DNA of 64,000 bases. It comes from Tetrapyrgos nigripes. Its lineage: Eukaryota > Basidiomycota > Agaricomycetes > Agaricales > Campanellaceae. Numbering within the stretch: position 1 is the stretch's first letter; each line of letters begins with the position of its first letter. The position numbers and the translations under genes are program-made. The notes below the pieces were generated by a model that worked only from the letters and a program-made list of their open reading frames with translations, had not been told where the DNA came from and made no database searches. The DNA lies in the NCBI GenBank assembly GCA_013368315.1, contig JAACJM010000143.1, forward strand, positions 150,389-214,388, given 5' to 3'. Below, in pieces: positions 34,652 to 47,800 of the stretch.

Positions 34652-37178
34652 TGTTGTATTTTACAGTACAAAGAGTCCATGCATTTTTGCTTTGTTATAG
34701 AGGCTTCAGGGAGCGAGTTCTTCATCGCGTTTTGGTCTCCCAACATAGCATATAGTTACATCTAACTAGTTCCAGGACCTTTTACGTCCTTGAGTCGGCT
34801 TATAGCTCAAATTTAGACTTCTACTCGGCTCGATCTTCTGATTCAGGCCTCATCATGATCAAGCACGAGCTCTTACCACTTCCTCTTGACACGCTGCCCT
34901 AGATCCCAAGTTTCTGCACATGTCTTGATTTTGATTCGCACATTAGCAGGATCCGGATTCTTTCGCTTGTCGCTAAACGCGTACGGACGATCCTCATACT
35001 GGGCTTTCGGGTCAGAAGATCGCTCACAGTGCCTCAAAATTTGCAGGCGCTGAGCATGGTACTTGTACACCCCTCGAAGGAGACGTTGGTGGATCGAGGA
35101 AGACACGGTTGATATGACAAGCTTGTCAAGTAGTATGTAAGCGACAAAAATAATCACAGCGGGTCGGTCTACTAGTACTGTAACTACCAACATCGATAGA
35201 GGTTTCATGTGGGACTGTTTTTCTGGCGTTTTTTGATTGTTTTTTGAGCCGTTTTTCGTTGGAAAATCCACCGAAAAACGAAGCTGAAAAACGCCCAAAA
35301 AACAACGCGCGAAACACCCTAACAGAAAACGGTTTAACTGAATGGAAAATGCGTTTTCTATTGTTTTTCGTACACATGTACAGCGTCTGGTGAGAAAATA
35401 CGCTTCCTTCCTCGAGGTGTTTCTGAGCACCTCAGTGACCATGCAACAAGCCTCATGATCAAACATGATGGTTTTTCTTCTTCTTTCGGCCCAGTATATT
35501 CACCGAGGATTCGTTTCCTCATCTTTTCACTCTAGCCAGTGTGAAATCGATGTTCATGGATCCCTCCGGAGCTATCACCTGCGATACTTTTGCTCCATTC
35601 AACTTTCTTCACGGGCTTTCGACAATCTTGGGGTGTATCTAATGCTCCATCAGCTCCTTGATCATGAATATGATATCAAGCAGCCATACGTCTTCAGCTC
35701 GAGGCAATGACTTCATGAAAGCTGATATGACCTTACAGGGCTACAACGTCGAAAGACACGAGTATTCCCACCACTGAATGACCTCAAGACAGTAACAAAG
35801 ATAAGACTATAAATGGTCATTAGGAGACGACTGGAAGAAGCATGAAGGGCTGATGAAGCGAGTTGGGACGCGTAGGAATTGAATAGAATGGTCACACGGG
35901 ACTGTAGAAGGAAAGAGGGAAACGAGAACTTAACGGAGAAGTCAGGAGTCATAAAGGAACCGAATAGTGATGGGAGCCAGATGACTCAAGGAAATAAGTC
36001 AAGCAGAGTAAGGATGAGTCGATGAAGGAAGTAGGAGGGAAGTTATGAGTCATGAATAGTTGTAGATACCCCGTAGTTCAGTTTTTTATGTATATAAACA
36101 GGCTGAGGACTCCCCCAGTACTAGTACTATCTGCTATATTTTGTCACCTACGTACAGTAAATATACTTGTTTATCAACTTATCTCTATACGGCCGCCGTT
36201 TACTCACACGAACTGCGAACTATCACCATAAGTATTCCTTTTCGCCTGCCGTCAACTCGTTGGCTGCAAAACCTTCATCAATAACCTCTGAACCCATGAT
36301 CACGCGTACGGACATCTTCTGAGAGATATCCAAGCCACCGCAAATCCCCGAACGTACATATTCAATTAAGCTTTACAACGATCGACAGTTGGCATGCGCA
36401 CTGTCCTCCGGGAGTACTTACAGTGTCGATGGGTATTAATATTATCTGATCCAGGGCCTAGAAGTCCAAGAAGCAGAAGCATACGGTTTGACCGGCGGCA
36501 CAGGTTCTTACGCCGGATATTAATTATTAATAATATTATTATAATAATGCTAGGAATGTCGGGTACGGATTCGGGTGAGCAGAGTTAGGGGACGGGGATA
36601 TGTAGGTATAGTGGGTTTAAAGAAGAGAGTGTGGAGGCACTGCTGGCAGCGTTGTGAGCGTAGGATTGGCGTGAACCCTGGCCAATCGGTTGGTCAGAAT
36701 GACGCGACGAAAAAAACAAAACAAGAAGGAAAATAAAACAGAAAAATGAAAGAAAGACATCGAGGTGAAGACAAAGGATGGACAGCAGCTTCACGTCCAA
36801 TCCCAACGCTGTCATTTGACAGAAGACAAGGACACTGGGCAGCACGAGGCTTCTCCTGGCGGCGGCGTATCAGTTCTTGATCCCAGCCTAAACCACTCTT
36901 CCTCTTCCTCCTTTTCCTCCTCCTGCTCACGACCTCCACCATCGCCAGAAAAGGAAATCACGCCATGACACAAATCAAAAAATATGTATTTCATGGTAAA
37001 GACGGCAACTCCGAGTCAAATGGGGAGGGTGGGTCAATCGCCTGCAAATCCAAACGATTTAGGAAGGTACGGAAGGGAATCTTCATTTCTGACCATCTTC
37101 AGGCTTCTGGGACCTGGATCAGAAAATACCCATCGACGTATCACTCGTCCTCCGGCAAGTCAATTTCTGAGCTCATGA
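34652..37178. other. Gene-poor stretch with inverted-repeat sequence and a TATA-like site
   Basis: A minus-strand frame (35466-34873, 197 codons) crosses an A/T-rich inverted sequence around 35215-35330 and is not a convincing gene. A TATATAAA-like word at 36090-36098 is followed by GGCTGAGGACTCCCCC, reminiscent of a promoter or solo LTR, but no matching partner was found. An AT-only hairpin (TTAATTATTAATAATATTAT) lies near 36520. Other frames are short. Confidence 0.4.
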
Positions 37179-39050
37179 TCATTTTCTCCTCATCTTCATA
37201 ATTCGGTCAATCACCTCGCACTCAACACCCAATTCCTCTTTCAAAGCCTGCCATTCTTTCACAGCGTCATCGGATACGGCTTTGGGGGCAGTGTCTAAAG
37301 TCTTCGCCTCACGGTGCCATTCCCTAAGTACATCCACAGTCACACGCCGTTGCCGCTGTTTGTCGTTTTCGTCAGGTCCATACACAGGTGGTTGGTCAAT
37401 CAGCGCTAGAAGTCGAGTCTTGGACGAAAGAGAAGCAACGATCGACGAGGATGAGACAGTAGAGAAAGACCCGTCATCTTCTGCCTCGCCAGTTTCCTCG
37501 GTCTGCATACCCATCTTGACCGGGACTCGCTGCATCATCTTCTCGAGTTCTTTCGGAACCTGGACTTGTTTCTCGACGTATCTCTCGACATCCAGGACTT
37601 GCCCTCCAAGCGCTTGGGAATCTGTTTCGACTGTTGTGCCTCGGGAGACGCTTTGTATGTCATACTGGACACCGGTGTCAGGGTATTCCCTCGTCAGTCC
37701 AAAGGTATTTGGTCCGGAGATACCAATCTGCCCAAAAATATGGTAGTTAGTTCTTCCTGAAATTGATGACTGTATATGAAGCAGAAACAGACCTGTCGAG
37801 AGCTCATATATGGGTGCACCACATCCTTTGCTTTGCATTCGCTTCCCAAATATTTGTCTGACTCTTCACCATTTTCCTCAGATCTATAGCCTTCTTCACA
37901 ATCGGGTACCTGCGCAGCCAGCGACAGCTCAGCTGCCAAAGAAGTGGGGTTGTTCCAACTGGTATATCCCGAAAAATTGTTTGCGCCAGCCATGTACTCT
38001 TCGTGTTCAAAACGCATACGGGCGACAGTCTCCTCGAGAGCCAGATTTGATTGACGATGTTTTTCCAGTTCCATGTAGGTGTCCTGTGCTTGAAGGATTT
38101 CGACCTAGATGGACAGAAACACGGTAAGATCAGCGATAGTGTGGGGAGGAAAGAAAAAAAGAAAATGTAAATAATGCGCACCTCCAAAGCACGATTCCTG
38201 ACCTCCAGTTGACGCTGAAACTCAATGTTTCTGTCCAGCTCCAACTTCATAAAACCGTTCTTTTCTGTAAGATTGCGAATGGTTTTCTGTTTGACGCATA
38301 GCTCAGCGTGATTGTTCTTCAACTCAGCTAAAATTCATGAAAGGATAGGTTTGGGAAAGATTGGAGAAAGATTCGGAGCATGGATGTGAGCATAGGCACC
38401 ATGGAAGTAAGAAGACATACCGAGCTGATCTTGGTAAGTTCTGTGGAGTGTTTGATAGTCATTTCCAGATGACTGCAACTGTTCCCGAAGTGTGACGACT
38501 TCCAATTCTAGAGTCTGAATATGGATCATGTCGTTCTCCTGCAAAAGAAAATACCATCAATATCTAGTTCCACGGCGCTGGGAATGACGCTTACTTCTCG
38601 CATCTTCCGAGCGTTCTCTTCATTTGCAGTTTGCCTTGAGTGACACTGAAGCTTTTCCAAATCACCCTCCAACTTGGCAATCATATCTTCACGCTCCTCC
38701 AAAAACCCATTCAATCTCTCCACCTCGTTTTGCCATTCAGTATTGGACTCTTCGAGACGTTCTTGAAGGGAAGTGATGAGAGACGCGGAGGACCGTTCGA
38801 CCTTGGTTCTAGTAACTAGAAAATTTAAAACGTCATTGAGGGTGAATTCTTGTCGAGGCGTCTCTTCGAATATCCTCTCCATAGTTGCCTTTTCCTCCTT
38901 TGTTAGAAGTGACTTGAAGATTTCCGGGAGGCCCTCGGCAAAGATGTTGGGGCACTCAATGCCGTTCGCTGCAACGAATCCTTGAGAAGCAATATTAGCA
39001 AGAAGATAAATGAGTAAATTAGCAGAGGAAGAACGCACCATGGGTAGCCA
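37179..39050 (-). CDS. Coiled-coil orphan protein, five or more exons
   Basis: Exons with exact in-frame borders: about 39000-38595 (GFVAANGIECPNIFAEGLPE ... ENARKMRE), 38538-38421 (ENDMIHIQTLELEVVTLREQ), 38327-38182 (AELKNNHAELCVKQKTIRNL), 38104-37793 (VEILQAQDTYMELEKHRQSN ... YMSSRQ) and 37727-37179 (IGISGPNTFGLTREYPDTGV ... KMRRK). Introns are 56-93 bp. The middle is one long heptad-rich coiled coil; the last exon has LTREYPDTGVQYD, then DVLREWHREAKTL. The five-prime end is unclear: an intron (GTGCGT..CTCAAG) probably precedes GFVAANG, and no ATG was found in the matching upstream frame, so the first exon may lie above 39050. All phases agree, so I consider the gene functional. Role unknown; a structural or tethering protein is possible. 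Confidence 0.6.
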
Positions 39051-39339
39051 GTGTAGAACTATGTGGAGGAGCAAGGCTTATATGAATCACCGAAGTACAG
39101 GGGTGGCCTTTCAAAGCGGCGACTGGACGACTGGGGGGCTCAAAGGTAGAAAGAACACTTCAATGAATAGCAATGCCCTTTATGGTTTGCCATTTGGAAC
39201 ATTTTGAGGTATTTGATCTATCAAAGGATGTGTCATTAACAAAAGGGGTTAAGTTATTAACAATGGCTAGAGCTCGAACTCATGATACACACCCAGTGCA
39301 AGGGAGACAAGGGTAGTGCATGTTGCCAAATAGAACCCT

Positions 39340-41286
39340 GTGCAGCGGGATACCTCTACATTGGCCAGCGTATGGAAGAGGATATACAAAGTCCAAGGCC
39401 TGTCCAAAATTGCCAATCCAAGTCCAGTCTTGCGGGGAAAGTCTTAGTTGAGAGGAATCTGAAGGCAATAAAAGGTCAAAAAAGAAGTCAAGGGAAAAAC
39501 AGGATCACCAACATTGTCGGGAATTTCACGGTAAGCAGATACCTCAGTCGACGACTCCTGCGCAGCGGCATACCTCTACATTGGCCAGCGTATATAGTTC
39601 GGAAGGTCCACGACGATGAGTCGCTGGTTCTCAGCAAGGCCAACCTCTTTTGGGAGGTCCACGACGATGTGTCGCGGGTCTTGGCAATGCTAACCTTTCC
39701 GAAAATGGTGAACGCAGCTTTCGTCTATGGATGCTGAGACGACGAATAGAATACAACCTGGATGTAAATGTCAGTAATGGTACAGATAAATGCTTGAGAC
39801 GACGTACAAAGTCCAAGGCCTGTCCAAATTTGCCAATCCGAATCCAATCTTGCGGGAAAACTCTTCGATTTTGTTCGTTGAGAGGAATCTGAAGGCAATA
39901 AAAGGTCAAAAAAGAAATCAAGAGAAAAAATAAGATCACCAACATTATCGGGAATTCCACGTTGAGCAGATGCCTTAGCACAACTCCTGCGCAGCGGTAG
40001 ATGGTTGGGAAAGTTCACGACGATGAGTCACTGGTTCTCAGCAATGCCAACCTCTTTTGGGAGGTCCACGACGGCGTGTCGCGTGTCTTGGCAATGCTGA
40101 CCTTTCCAAGAATGGTGTTGGCACCAGTAGAACGCGTATCGTAGACGGAGGATGCCTCAGTCTAATCTTGCGAAAGTCTTCGGAAAGTCGTAAAGCAGTC
40201 CATAAAGCGATAAAAAGGGAAAGAACAGGGCCAGCCAAGCTGGGAATGAGTGGACAATGGACCAAGCCAGTGTCCAAGTGCTGGCCTAGCCAGGACTTGA
40301 GTCTTGCAACGGCATACCTCTACATTGGCCAGCGTAGATAGTTCGGAAGGTCCACGGCGATAAGTCGCTGGTTCTCAGCAATGCCAACCTCTTTTAGGAG
40401 GTCCACGACGATGTGCCACGGGTCTTGGCAGTGCTAACCTTTCCAAGTATGATGTTGGCGCCAGTAGAAAGCAGGGTGGTATCGTAGACGGAGGATGTCT
40501 TCGGAAAGTCGATAAAAAGGGGAGGAACAGGGCCGGCCCGGCGTGGGGTCTTGGCAGTGCTGGCCTTTCCAAGAATGATGTTGGCGCCAGTAGAACGCAG
40601 GGTAGTATCGTAGACGGAGGATGCCTCAGGCTAATCCTGCGAAAGTCTTCCGAAAGTCGTAAAGCAGTCCATAAAGCGATAAAAAGGAAAGGAACAGGGC
40701 CAGCCAAGCTGGGAATGAGTGGACAATGGACCAAGCCAGTGTCCAAGTGCTGGCCTAGCCAGGACTTGAGTCTTGCAACGAGGAGATGGAGGTAAGGAGT
40801 AGAGAAGACGGAGACTTGACGCGCCCAAGATTTGATGGTCACATGCCATCACATCACTGGTCTATTTTCTATTGCTTCTCCTCTTCTTACCGTCAAGTCC
40901 TGGCTCAGTCCAGCACTTAGCACTGGCTTGGATCCGGTGCTTGTACTACTACTGACTTGGTCAGTCATTACCCTCCACGTTTTCTACTCGTCAAGAGCAT
41001 TATTCGCGTCCCAGCCGATCACCTTCTCTGAACCACTCATTCCTCGTCTATATGTCTAGATCTGGCTCACGGACTGCGCAACTTCTGCTTTGGGAAAAGG
41101 AAGTGGAATATTACTGCAGCTTAGGCGTCCCCTGCGGTCAGCTTACTTTTCTCAACACCCCGGCGTTCCCCTCGTCATTGGGCATCTATTTTCTATTGCT
41201 CTTCCTCTTACCGTCAAGTTCTGGCTCAGTCCAGCACTTAGCTCTGGCTTGGATCCGGTGCTTGTACTACTACTGACTTGGTCAGT
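39340..41286 (+). repeat. Complex dispersed repeat, copy F (compound)
   Basis: The longest compound copy besides A. It starts at GCAGCGGGATACCTCTACATTGG and contains several partial units with CCACGACGATGAGTC(G/A)C at about 39605, 40015 and 40355 (the last with CCACGGCGATAAGTCGC). The first palindromic end is at 40951-40965, followed by the same leader and first codons as the Tnp2 gene (40966-41170). Then a second terminal block starts (CATTGGGCATCTATTTTC) and ends at a second palindrome (41272-41286). It is thus a nested or deleted derivative of the arrangement seen at 7.5 kb. Confidence 0.85.
41058..41170 (+). pseudogene. Truncated Tnp2 start inside repeat copy F
   Basis: Reads SGSRTAQLLLWEKEVEYYCS and QLTFLNTPAFP, nearly identical to the first 40 residues of the transposase at 7724. 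It breaks off where a new terminal repeat block begins. No other part of the transposase follows. It is a deletion derivative of the same element. Confidence 0.8.
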
Positions 41287-42760
41287 CATTACCCTTCACA
41301 CTACCCCTGACCCTTTATTTCTGACATTAGAAACATAAGCACAAGCCACTTTAATCTACTATGGACTTTAAATGGTTTCTGCTGAAAAAAAGAATATATT
41401 TTTTCTCATAGAAAGGTGCAAGATCTTATCCTACATTCATCTACATTATTTGTACAGAAAGTTGTAGGAAAATAATATCTTTTGTATTTAAGATATATTT
41501 CCTTTTTTGTCACTCATAGTTTGGCTTTCAGCCACCCGAAAGACAAAGGAATTGAATCACATTCTATTTTCAGATTGATTTAGTTTCTTCTCCCGGAAAC
41601 GGAATGCGCGGTTGTCGCGCGGTACCCGCACGGAAACCACTCGCTTTTCGCACTAACTTCTCCCAATCTCCGACGATCTCCATGCATTCCTCGAGCGAAG
41701 TTTGACAACTTCGCTCATTCACTGATGCATGCCACCGGGTCGGACTGTATTCAACTAGCTCAAGTATAGGTTATATTTGAGCAAGGGAGGACAGAAATTA
41801 TACGGCACAAGTCCAAGAAACTAGTGAGGCCTGACCTTGGCGCTGCCACCTCTCGATTTCCGTTATGTACATGCCTCGGAAATAGTTCTGCGCACCGTCC
41901 GTATTACGAGTACGCTCGAAAAGTATACGGGTTCTGTACCAGCCACACCACAAAAATTGACACAGTGAGATATTGAAAAACAGACCAATTAGTACGGCGA
42001 AATATTGGCTGGTTCTGGAATAGGGAAATATTCCGTCAACATCTTGCTGAAGTATTAGTGATATTTTCTTGCGAACCATATTTCAGATGGGCCCAAATTT
42101 TGATCTGGTTTTGGTGGGGTATTGGGAAGGGTTTGAGGAGATTTCAACCTTTTTCGATGTACTGGGAAAGAGTTGATATACCGCTAATGTTCTCGTGGAC
42201 ACTTTGACTCGTACAGCGCACGGCATACAAAAAGAGTACTAGTAGCCTGACTTGGAAAATACCCTACTGATACTGATGCGAGCCCTCGACAGCCACCAGT
42301 CCTTGTAGGCTTCAAAAGGGACTGTATGGAGAAGAAGTGATGAGGGATTGATTCGGGAGAGATGAACGGTAATTCACAATACCAACCGCGTAACGACGTC
42401 GACGAATCAGCACCGCAGCATCCTCAGCAGTCTCAAAGAGTGCAACACCGCATCCACAAAGAAAGACGTTGACGACAGAAAAAGATAAGATTAAACACAT
42501 TTTTCTCACTAAACTCGGCCTATTCACTGATAGTAATACAGCTCTGTACGAGTTGGTTCAGACTCCTCAATCCCTTCCCTAGCTCAATTATATGGGTTTT
42601 GCTTCCAAAATGAGGCTAAATAAGACACAAAAATGAGACGGAGGACAGCCTAGGAAGTAAGACACAGTGTACGAGGCTGTAGACGGACTAGGTTTTCGTT
42701 AACATGGGAGACGTCAAGTTGGCGCAAGTGTAATAAAAGCTAATCCGTCAGTTATTATCT
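41287..42760. other. Intergenic stretch, weak minus-strand frames only
   Basis: Minus-strand frames at 42079-41798 (93 codons, hydrophobic FAVLIGLFFNISLCQFL) and 42527-42312 (71 codons, hydrophobic LILSFSVVNVFLCGCGVAL) could be exons of a small membrane protein, but I could not join them with confidence. Nothing else is recognisable. Confidence 0.3.
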
Positions 42761-42765
42761 GTCAT

Positions 42766-44825
42766 TCAAAGAGGGCTACCGGTGAGTGTATTCTCCACTA
42801 GGAAAAGCTGGGAAAGACAGAGGAAAGTTATAGTCATAGTACGCACTTCAACTCGGCAACAACGATATCTCGCTCCCCTGCTCCCCTTCTTCAATAACAC
42901 GACATGATTCCTGCCGAATCCACCCTCCTTCAATATTGACGACCTTGCATTATCAGATTGCTTTGGTTGAGAATCGAAGTCTGTTTGAACTTTGGACAGA
43001 GATTTTTCGTGTCTTTGAAGGTAAGAGGAGGAAAACGGAAAGGAAGGAGATGAAGAACTAATTTCCTTCTTCGTAAAGGTTTGAGTCCTGGACCAAGAAA
43101 GGTAAGGTAACTTTGAAACTCCGTCCAAAACGCCGCGGCGCACCCCTTCAAGCTTCTTGCATTGCACCCGTACCACCATCCCTCCTCCTACTTTTGTCAA
43201 AACTAACTCTCGCTCCAGCTTCAAGCCCCTTTCTGTAGTCATATGCGACGACGACAACGACGGTTGACCTTCTTAGACCCTTGAAACCGAGATTTCGGGA
43301 ATGCTTGGGAAGGCGACCACAAAGGTACGCCCTTATTTACTCCTCTTTGCTTCCATCCAAAGTTGTACGCGCACTCACCTCTCAAACGACAAGCATATAT
43401 ACACCTCTATGGTGAGTTTCCGGTTATCTAATTCTTTCCTCCCATTTTACTAACAGCGTTACCCGTAATGCACATAGATATCTATTTGGCCGTCATTTGG
43501 TGAGTTTCCCTCAATCGTGTACCATTCCGGATAATATTACTCAAGACAAGTCCACAAGGCTTTCATTTCGCATCAATGTTAGCTTCCTCACACTCCTTTC
43601 TCAAGATCCTGCCTCTCCGTCTTTCACCACCTCTTGGATCCCTCTTGCATCGTTCTCGTTTCGCCTTCTACGTATTTTACAGGCTCAGCTCTGTAGTACC
43701 TGGTTGTGGTCACTCAATACACTTGTCTTTCTTATGATCATCGAAATAAGCCTTCCCTGGCCTTCCCTTTTGCTAACAGATGTGGATTAAGCGGCAGCGG
43801 ATAGGGGATCGGCAGATGAGAGGGAGAAGGTTACTAATATAGGGGCGAGCGGCCTTCGCGCTGTCACCGGGAGAAAGGAAATGTGGCTGTGACCCACTTT
43901 TGATGGCTATCATCGTTTCTTCCTCCGCGACCTTTTCTTCAAACCGGGCCATCATGAGCTTTACTTGCAGCAAGACCAAGCCGGCGTTACAAGAGAACCC
44001 CCACTTCCAGTCGTCACCGAAGTCTACATGTACAATCAACTCACGAACAAAGTCTCTTCCTGAGTCAACTGTATTGAAGCCCTTGGACTGCATAAATTCC
44101 TCAAAGCTTCGAGGCTGGCACGAGAGCATTTTTCGGGCTGACCTTTTGTATCCACACCCTCCAACAGATCCCAAACCCACTACGGTCAAGAATCCTCCCG
44201 ACTCTCCCGTGACCAGCACATTATTTATGACCCGTCACGATCTTCACGAATTTCGGGTAGGATTCGATGTGCACTGTTTTGATGATAGCGTTGTTCCTGG
44301 AGGCAAGTCGTGCAGCTTCCTCTGCGGCTTTTACATCTTTTTCTGACTTCACCGCCTCGCTGCTCCGTTCTGGTTGCTTGCGCCCTCAAGTATCAACTCT
44401 TATCGTACTCCTCCATCCCGTCCACCATCCCGTCCACGCCCGTCTTTTCATAACGTCGTTCACCCAGTACAGTACTTCGACACCGGCATAACTCGGAAAT
44501 CGCAACCGCAATCGCGACTGGGATCGCAACTCCAGCGGCGAATCGCAAATAGCAACTTTGGTGCTGGTGACACTGACTGATGTCAATGCCATACAATAAA
44601 CGTACCAATACCACTACCGTATACCGTTGCATTACATGGTCCGCTTAAGGCGCAACTAGCTTCAAATGCTAGTATTTGAAGTACTGTGTGCAATTATATA
44701 TATTATCATTCAGTGTATATATGTACTAGCTGGCCGTTCTGTTTCAATGTAATTTCCTTCCAGTTGCCAAGTATGACCTCGCTCTGATGCACTAATCCTA
44801 GTCCTAGAACTAAGTGGTTAGTGTA
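42766..44825. other. Unresolved stretch with possible minus-strand exons
   Basis: Minus-strand frames 43257-42766 (163 codons; VQCKKLEGVRRGVLDGV, charged C-terminus) and 44219-43773 (148 codons; FVRELIVHVDFGDDWKWGF, LLQVKLMMARFEEKVAEEE) have protein-like composition. They might belong to one gene, but the intervening 500 bp (43260-43770) does not give a clear exon and the opposite strand is also open. No family recognised, so I do not call a gene. Confidence 0.3.
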
Positions 44826-47800
44826 CTAGCATAGAACATCTTCGAAACTACGCACCCTTGATAAGCTCAAAACCACTACTTTGCCTTGGCACAGTGGCCA
44901 TCGTGCTACATGACCAAGAATATCCTTCATCTCAAGGATTTCCAGCTGTGACTTGAAGTTGGAAGATACCGTTTTCGCTTCGAATCCACGGGACCAAAAC
45001 AGCATGAAAGGATCCTTCAACTTTTTTTCAGGTCGTAGGGGCAGACTCCGTCTGATGGCCATTCGCATACTCCCATCGAAGTGATCAAAGATATGCTGGA
45101 TCTGACCAGCAACCCAAGAATCGCCATCCTTGAAACATACAAAACTGTTACCTACAGCCTTCTCGTTAGGCACAGTATAGAAACCGCGCGGAGCTCTCAC
45201 ACGGGAGAAGCAGCGAATGCTACGAGAACCACAGGCGGAAGTGAGCTCTTGAGAAGGACCACTTGATATCAACCATTTCAGCGCCTCGAAAGTCTGACCG
45301 TTCACATTATCAGAGAGATTCTCTGAAGTACTGTCTTCACCCAAGTGTTCCTCATTTTCTGTGTCATGGAGCTGCTCCGAGTCGTCATCGTTGCCCACAG
45401 TGGAATAGCCTTTCTGATGATGATGATAAGCTGTATTCAACATCTTCAGACAGTAATCCAGAAGTGGAGGACAGTCAGGGTGTAGAAGCCACTGCCTCAC
45501 GGAGGCACCGTTATTGAAAGCATGAAGAATGGTTTTTTCGAATTGACCTGCCAGTATTAATTAAGTAGCGGTCTGACAAAAGTGACGATATTCTCACCTT
45601 CTATGTGATTTATCGGAATACGTTGCATCTTTCCAATCAAGTTTTCCAATACAAATGCCCACCAGTTTCGCAGTACGCTGAACCTGTCCATGAAATCATA
45701 TATGTGGAAGCCAAGATGGTGTGTTGGCTTGAAAAATCCGGGGAAATCCTTCCTCAGACCTAGGATATGCTGCAGGTAGGCATTTTGGAATGATTCTCGA
45801 CGTTCTGCTGTCAGAGTGTCTTTTGTCATAATGATTAGTGCGCAAGACAGCCACAGGGATGTTTCTAGCACGGAGGACATCTCGGTTGCGTTGGCGACTG
45901 CTACTGGCGAGCCAATTCCCCATATACCGAGCAGAGTTAATGGAAGATGGATGGAAAAAAGGGTTCTCCAGTGATCTGCCTTTAGCGTACCAGCCTTCTT
46001 CGTGCCGACATTTGACGGTGGTTTCGTGACCCAAGCGGGGGTAACTACTTCAGAGATGGTCTGACGCAATCGCCGCAGAACTTCTTTATAGTCGATTGGT
46101 TTCCATGCTAATTCTTCTGTAGGCTGTTCCTTACGCTACATCAGATATTTTTATGTCAGATTCCACCTCTACCCATCGAATGAAAGTGATACTCACCCAG
46201 AGGAGAAGCTGAGCTATCAAGTGTTTCTTTTTGACTTTTGCCAGCCTCGAGGGAAAGCGATTGAGGTCAACACAAACGTATGCTAGGGCATTCCAGGTAT
46301 TATCATGCCAGAGAACTCGTCCAAGCTCTGCCAGTCCCTTTTCAAGTGGCTGTTGAAGTTTACGATGTATGTTGCCAATAGAATATGCAGAATGGTGATT
46401 CATCTGAGCCGAAAGAAACTGCAAGAGGTTGGTACGCATATTTGGGGTAAAATCATAACACGTATCATCCATAGAATAGTCGTATCCGGCGTCTTCGCCG
46501 TCTTCAGAAGAGGCCCAGGGAGCATTCGGAGTATCTCTACCATCTTTAGGAGTGAAGAATGGCCATGAAAAACTATCTTCTTCGACAACGCTACCAATTC
46601 GCTAGGATAATCAAGTTCAGGGATTGCAAAAGTCAAATTTTTTAGGACTTACCCATTCAATCAGAACGTTTGCCATACTCTTCTTTGAAACATCCTTGAC
46701 TGAGACAAACACTTGGTCCTCTACGCCCTCCGGAAAGATCATGAGGTCATTACAAACATACAGCAGAGATATCCATCTGTTTTTCCGCAGGCCGTCTCGC
46801 AGCTGTCTTGCCATGTGAGTACCAGGTGAAGGCACTGACCCTGACAGTAAATCATGAATCCGTGATATGTCCCGATAAGCATTCTTATCGTCTAGTACTT
46901 CTCTCTTCATCCACTTCATCCTCAACTCACGCAGCTGTTTGATATTCTCAGACAAACCACTCCATTCCACTATGAACAGCCTGTCGTCATCACCAAGATC
47001 TTGGTCTCCATCAATTAACGTCAAAATTCTCTGCAAGGGCGAGGCAGCGTGCGTTGCCTTAACACCCGTAGAAGCCGTAGCAGTGGGATGGGGAGGAGGT
47101 GTGAAGTCATGATAGAAAGCGCGGTAGGAGCGATAAACAGGTTGGTCTTTACCCTTCTCTGACTCCTCCAAGCCAAGAGCTTCACGAAAATAGTTTTGTA
47201 GGATTCGGAGGAAGAAGGTATGCATTGGTTCTGGTACCAACTGCTGAGAAGGCTTCCAGTATGTCAGGGTCCACAAAGCGGAATGACGAGTACCATAGAT
47301 TGCTTCGATCGTTTTTCGTTCTTTATTCGTGGCTGCTTGGCTCCATAAAATAGCACCCTCCCTCAAAGTATCGTCATCTGCAGGACTCCAGTAATCGATG
47401 TCGATTCTATCTAGATGGGCGGTATGCCAGCATTGACATAAGAAACAGAAATGATGGGAGCTGGCATCATGGAATCCAGCGTATGGGCGGGCGGCTTTCA
47501 GGTCCATAACCAGCTTCGCTACGGCGATTCGATGAGTGCGATTGTATGGCAAATGAGGATTGTCTTTTCTTCCGTAATTATAGGTACGGGCTGAGTGGAA
47601 GGGCGTGACACCGCGGCTGTAAGAAATGTCCAAGTCCTGCACCAAATGACGAAGATAATGGCTGTGAGCAGCTTCCTTTGGGTCCGGTTCATTGGGTCCC
47701 TGGATGAGCCCTGACAAGTAGATATATGCCGGGTCATTTGAAAGATGCAAAGGTAGATTGAGACAAAACATGATGATCACACCCGTGGATTTTGTAGGTC

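Noticed and set aside
34873..35466. Minus-strand frame of 197 codons
   Set aside because: Part of it crosses the A/T-run inverted sequence and encodes low-complexity residues; no domain or splice support.
36060..36200. Possible solo LTR with TATATAAA and a downstream GGCTGAGGACTC stretch
   Set aside because: No second copy in the window, no TG..CA borders with target duplication and no reverse transcriptase or gag reading nearby.
39255..39340. tRNA-like words (GAGTTCGAGCTC) on the minus strand next to repeat copy F
   Set aside because: The would-be T arm does not pair over five bases and no acceptor or anticodon stem fits.
43900..44346. Plus-strand frame of 148 codons antisense to a similar minus-strand frame
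   Set aside because: Both strands are open over the same region and neither could be joined to neighbouring exons; left as unresolved.
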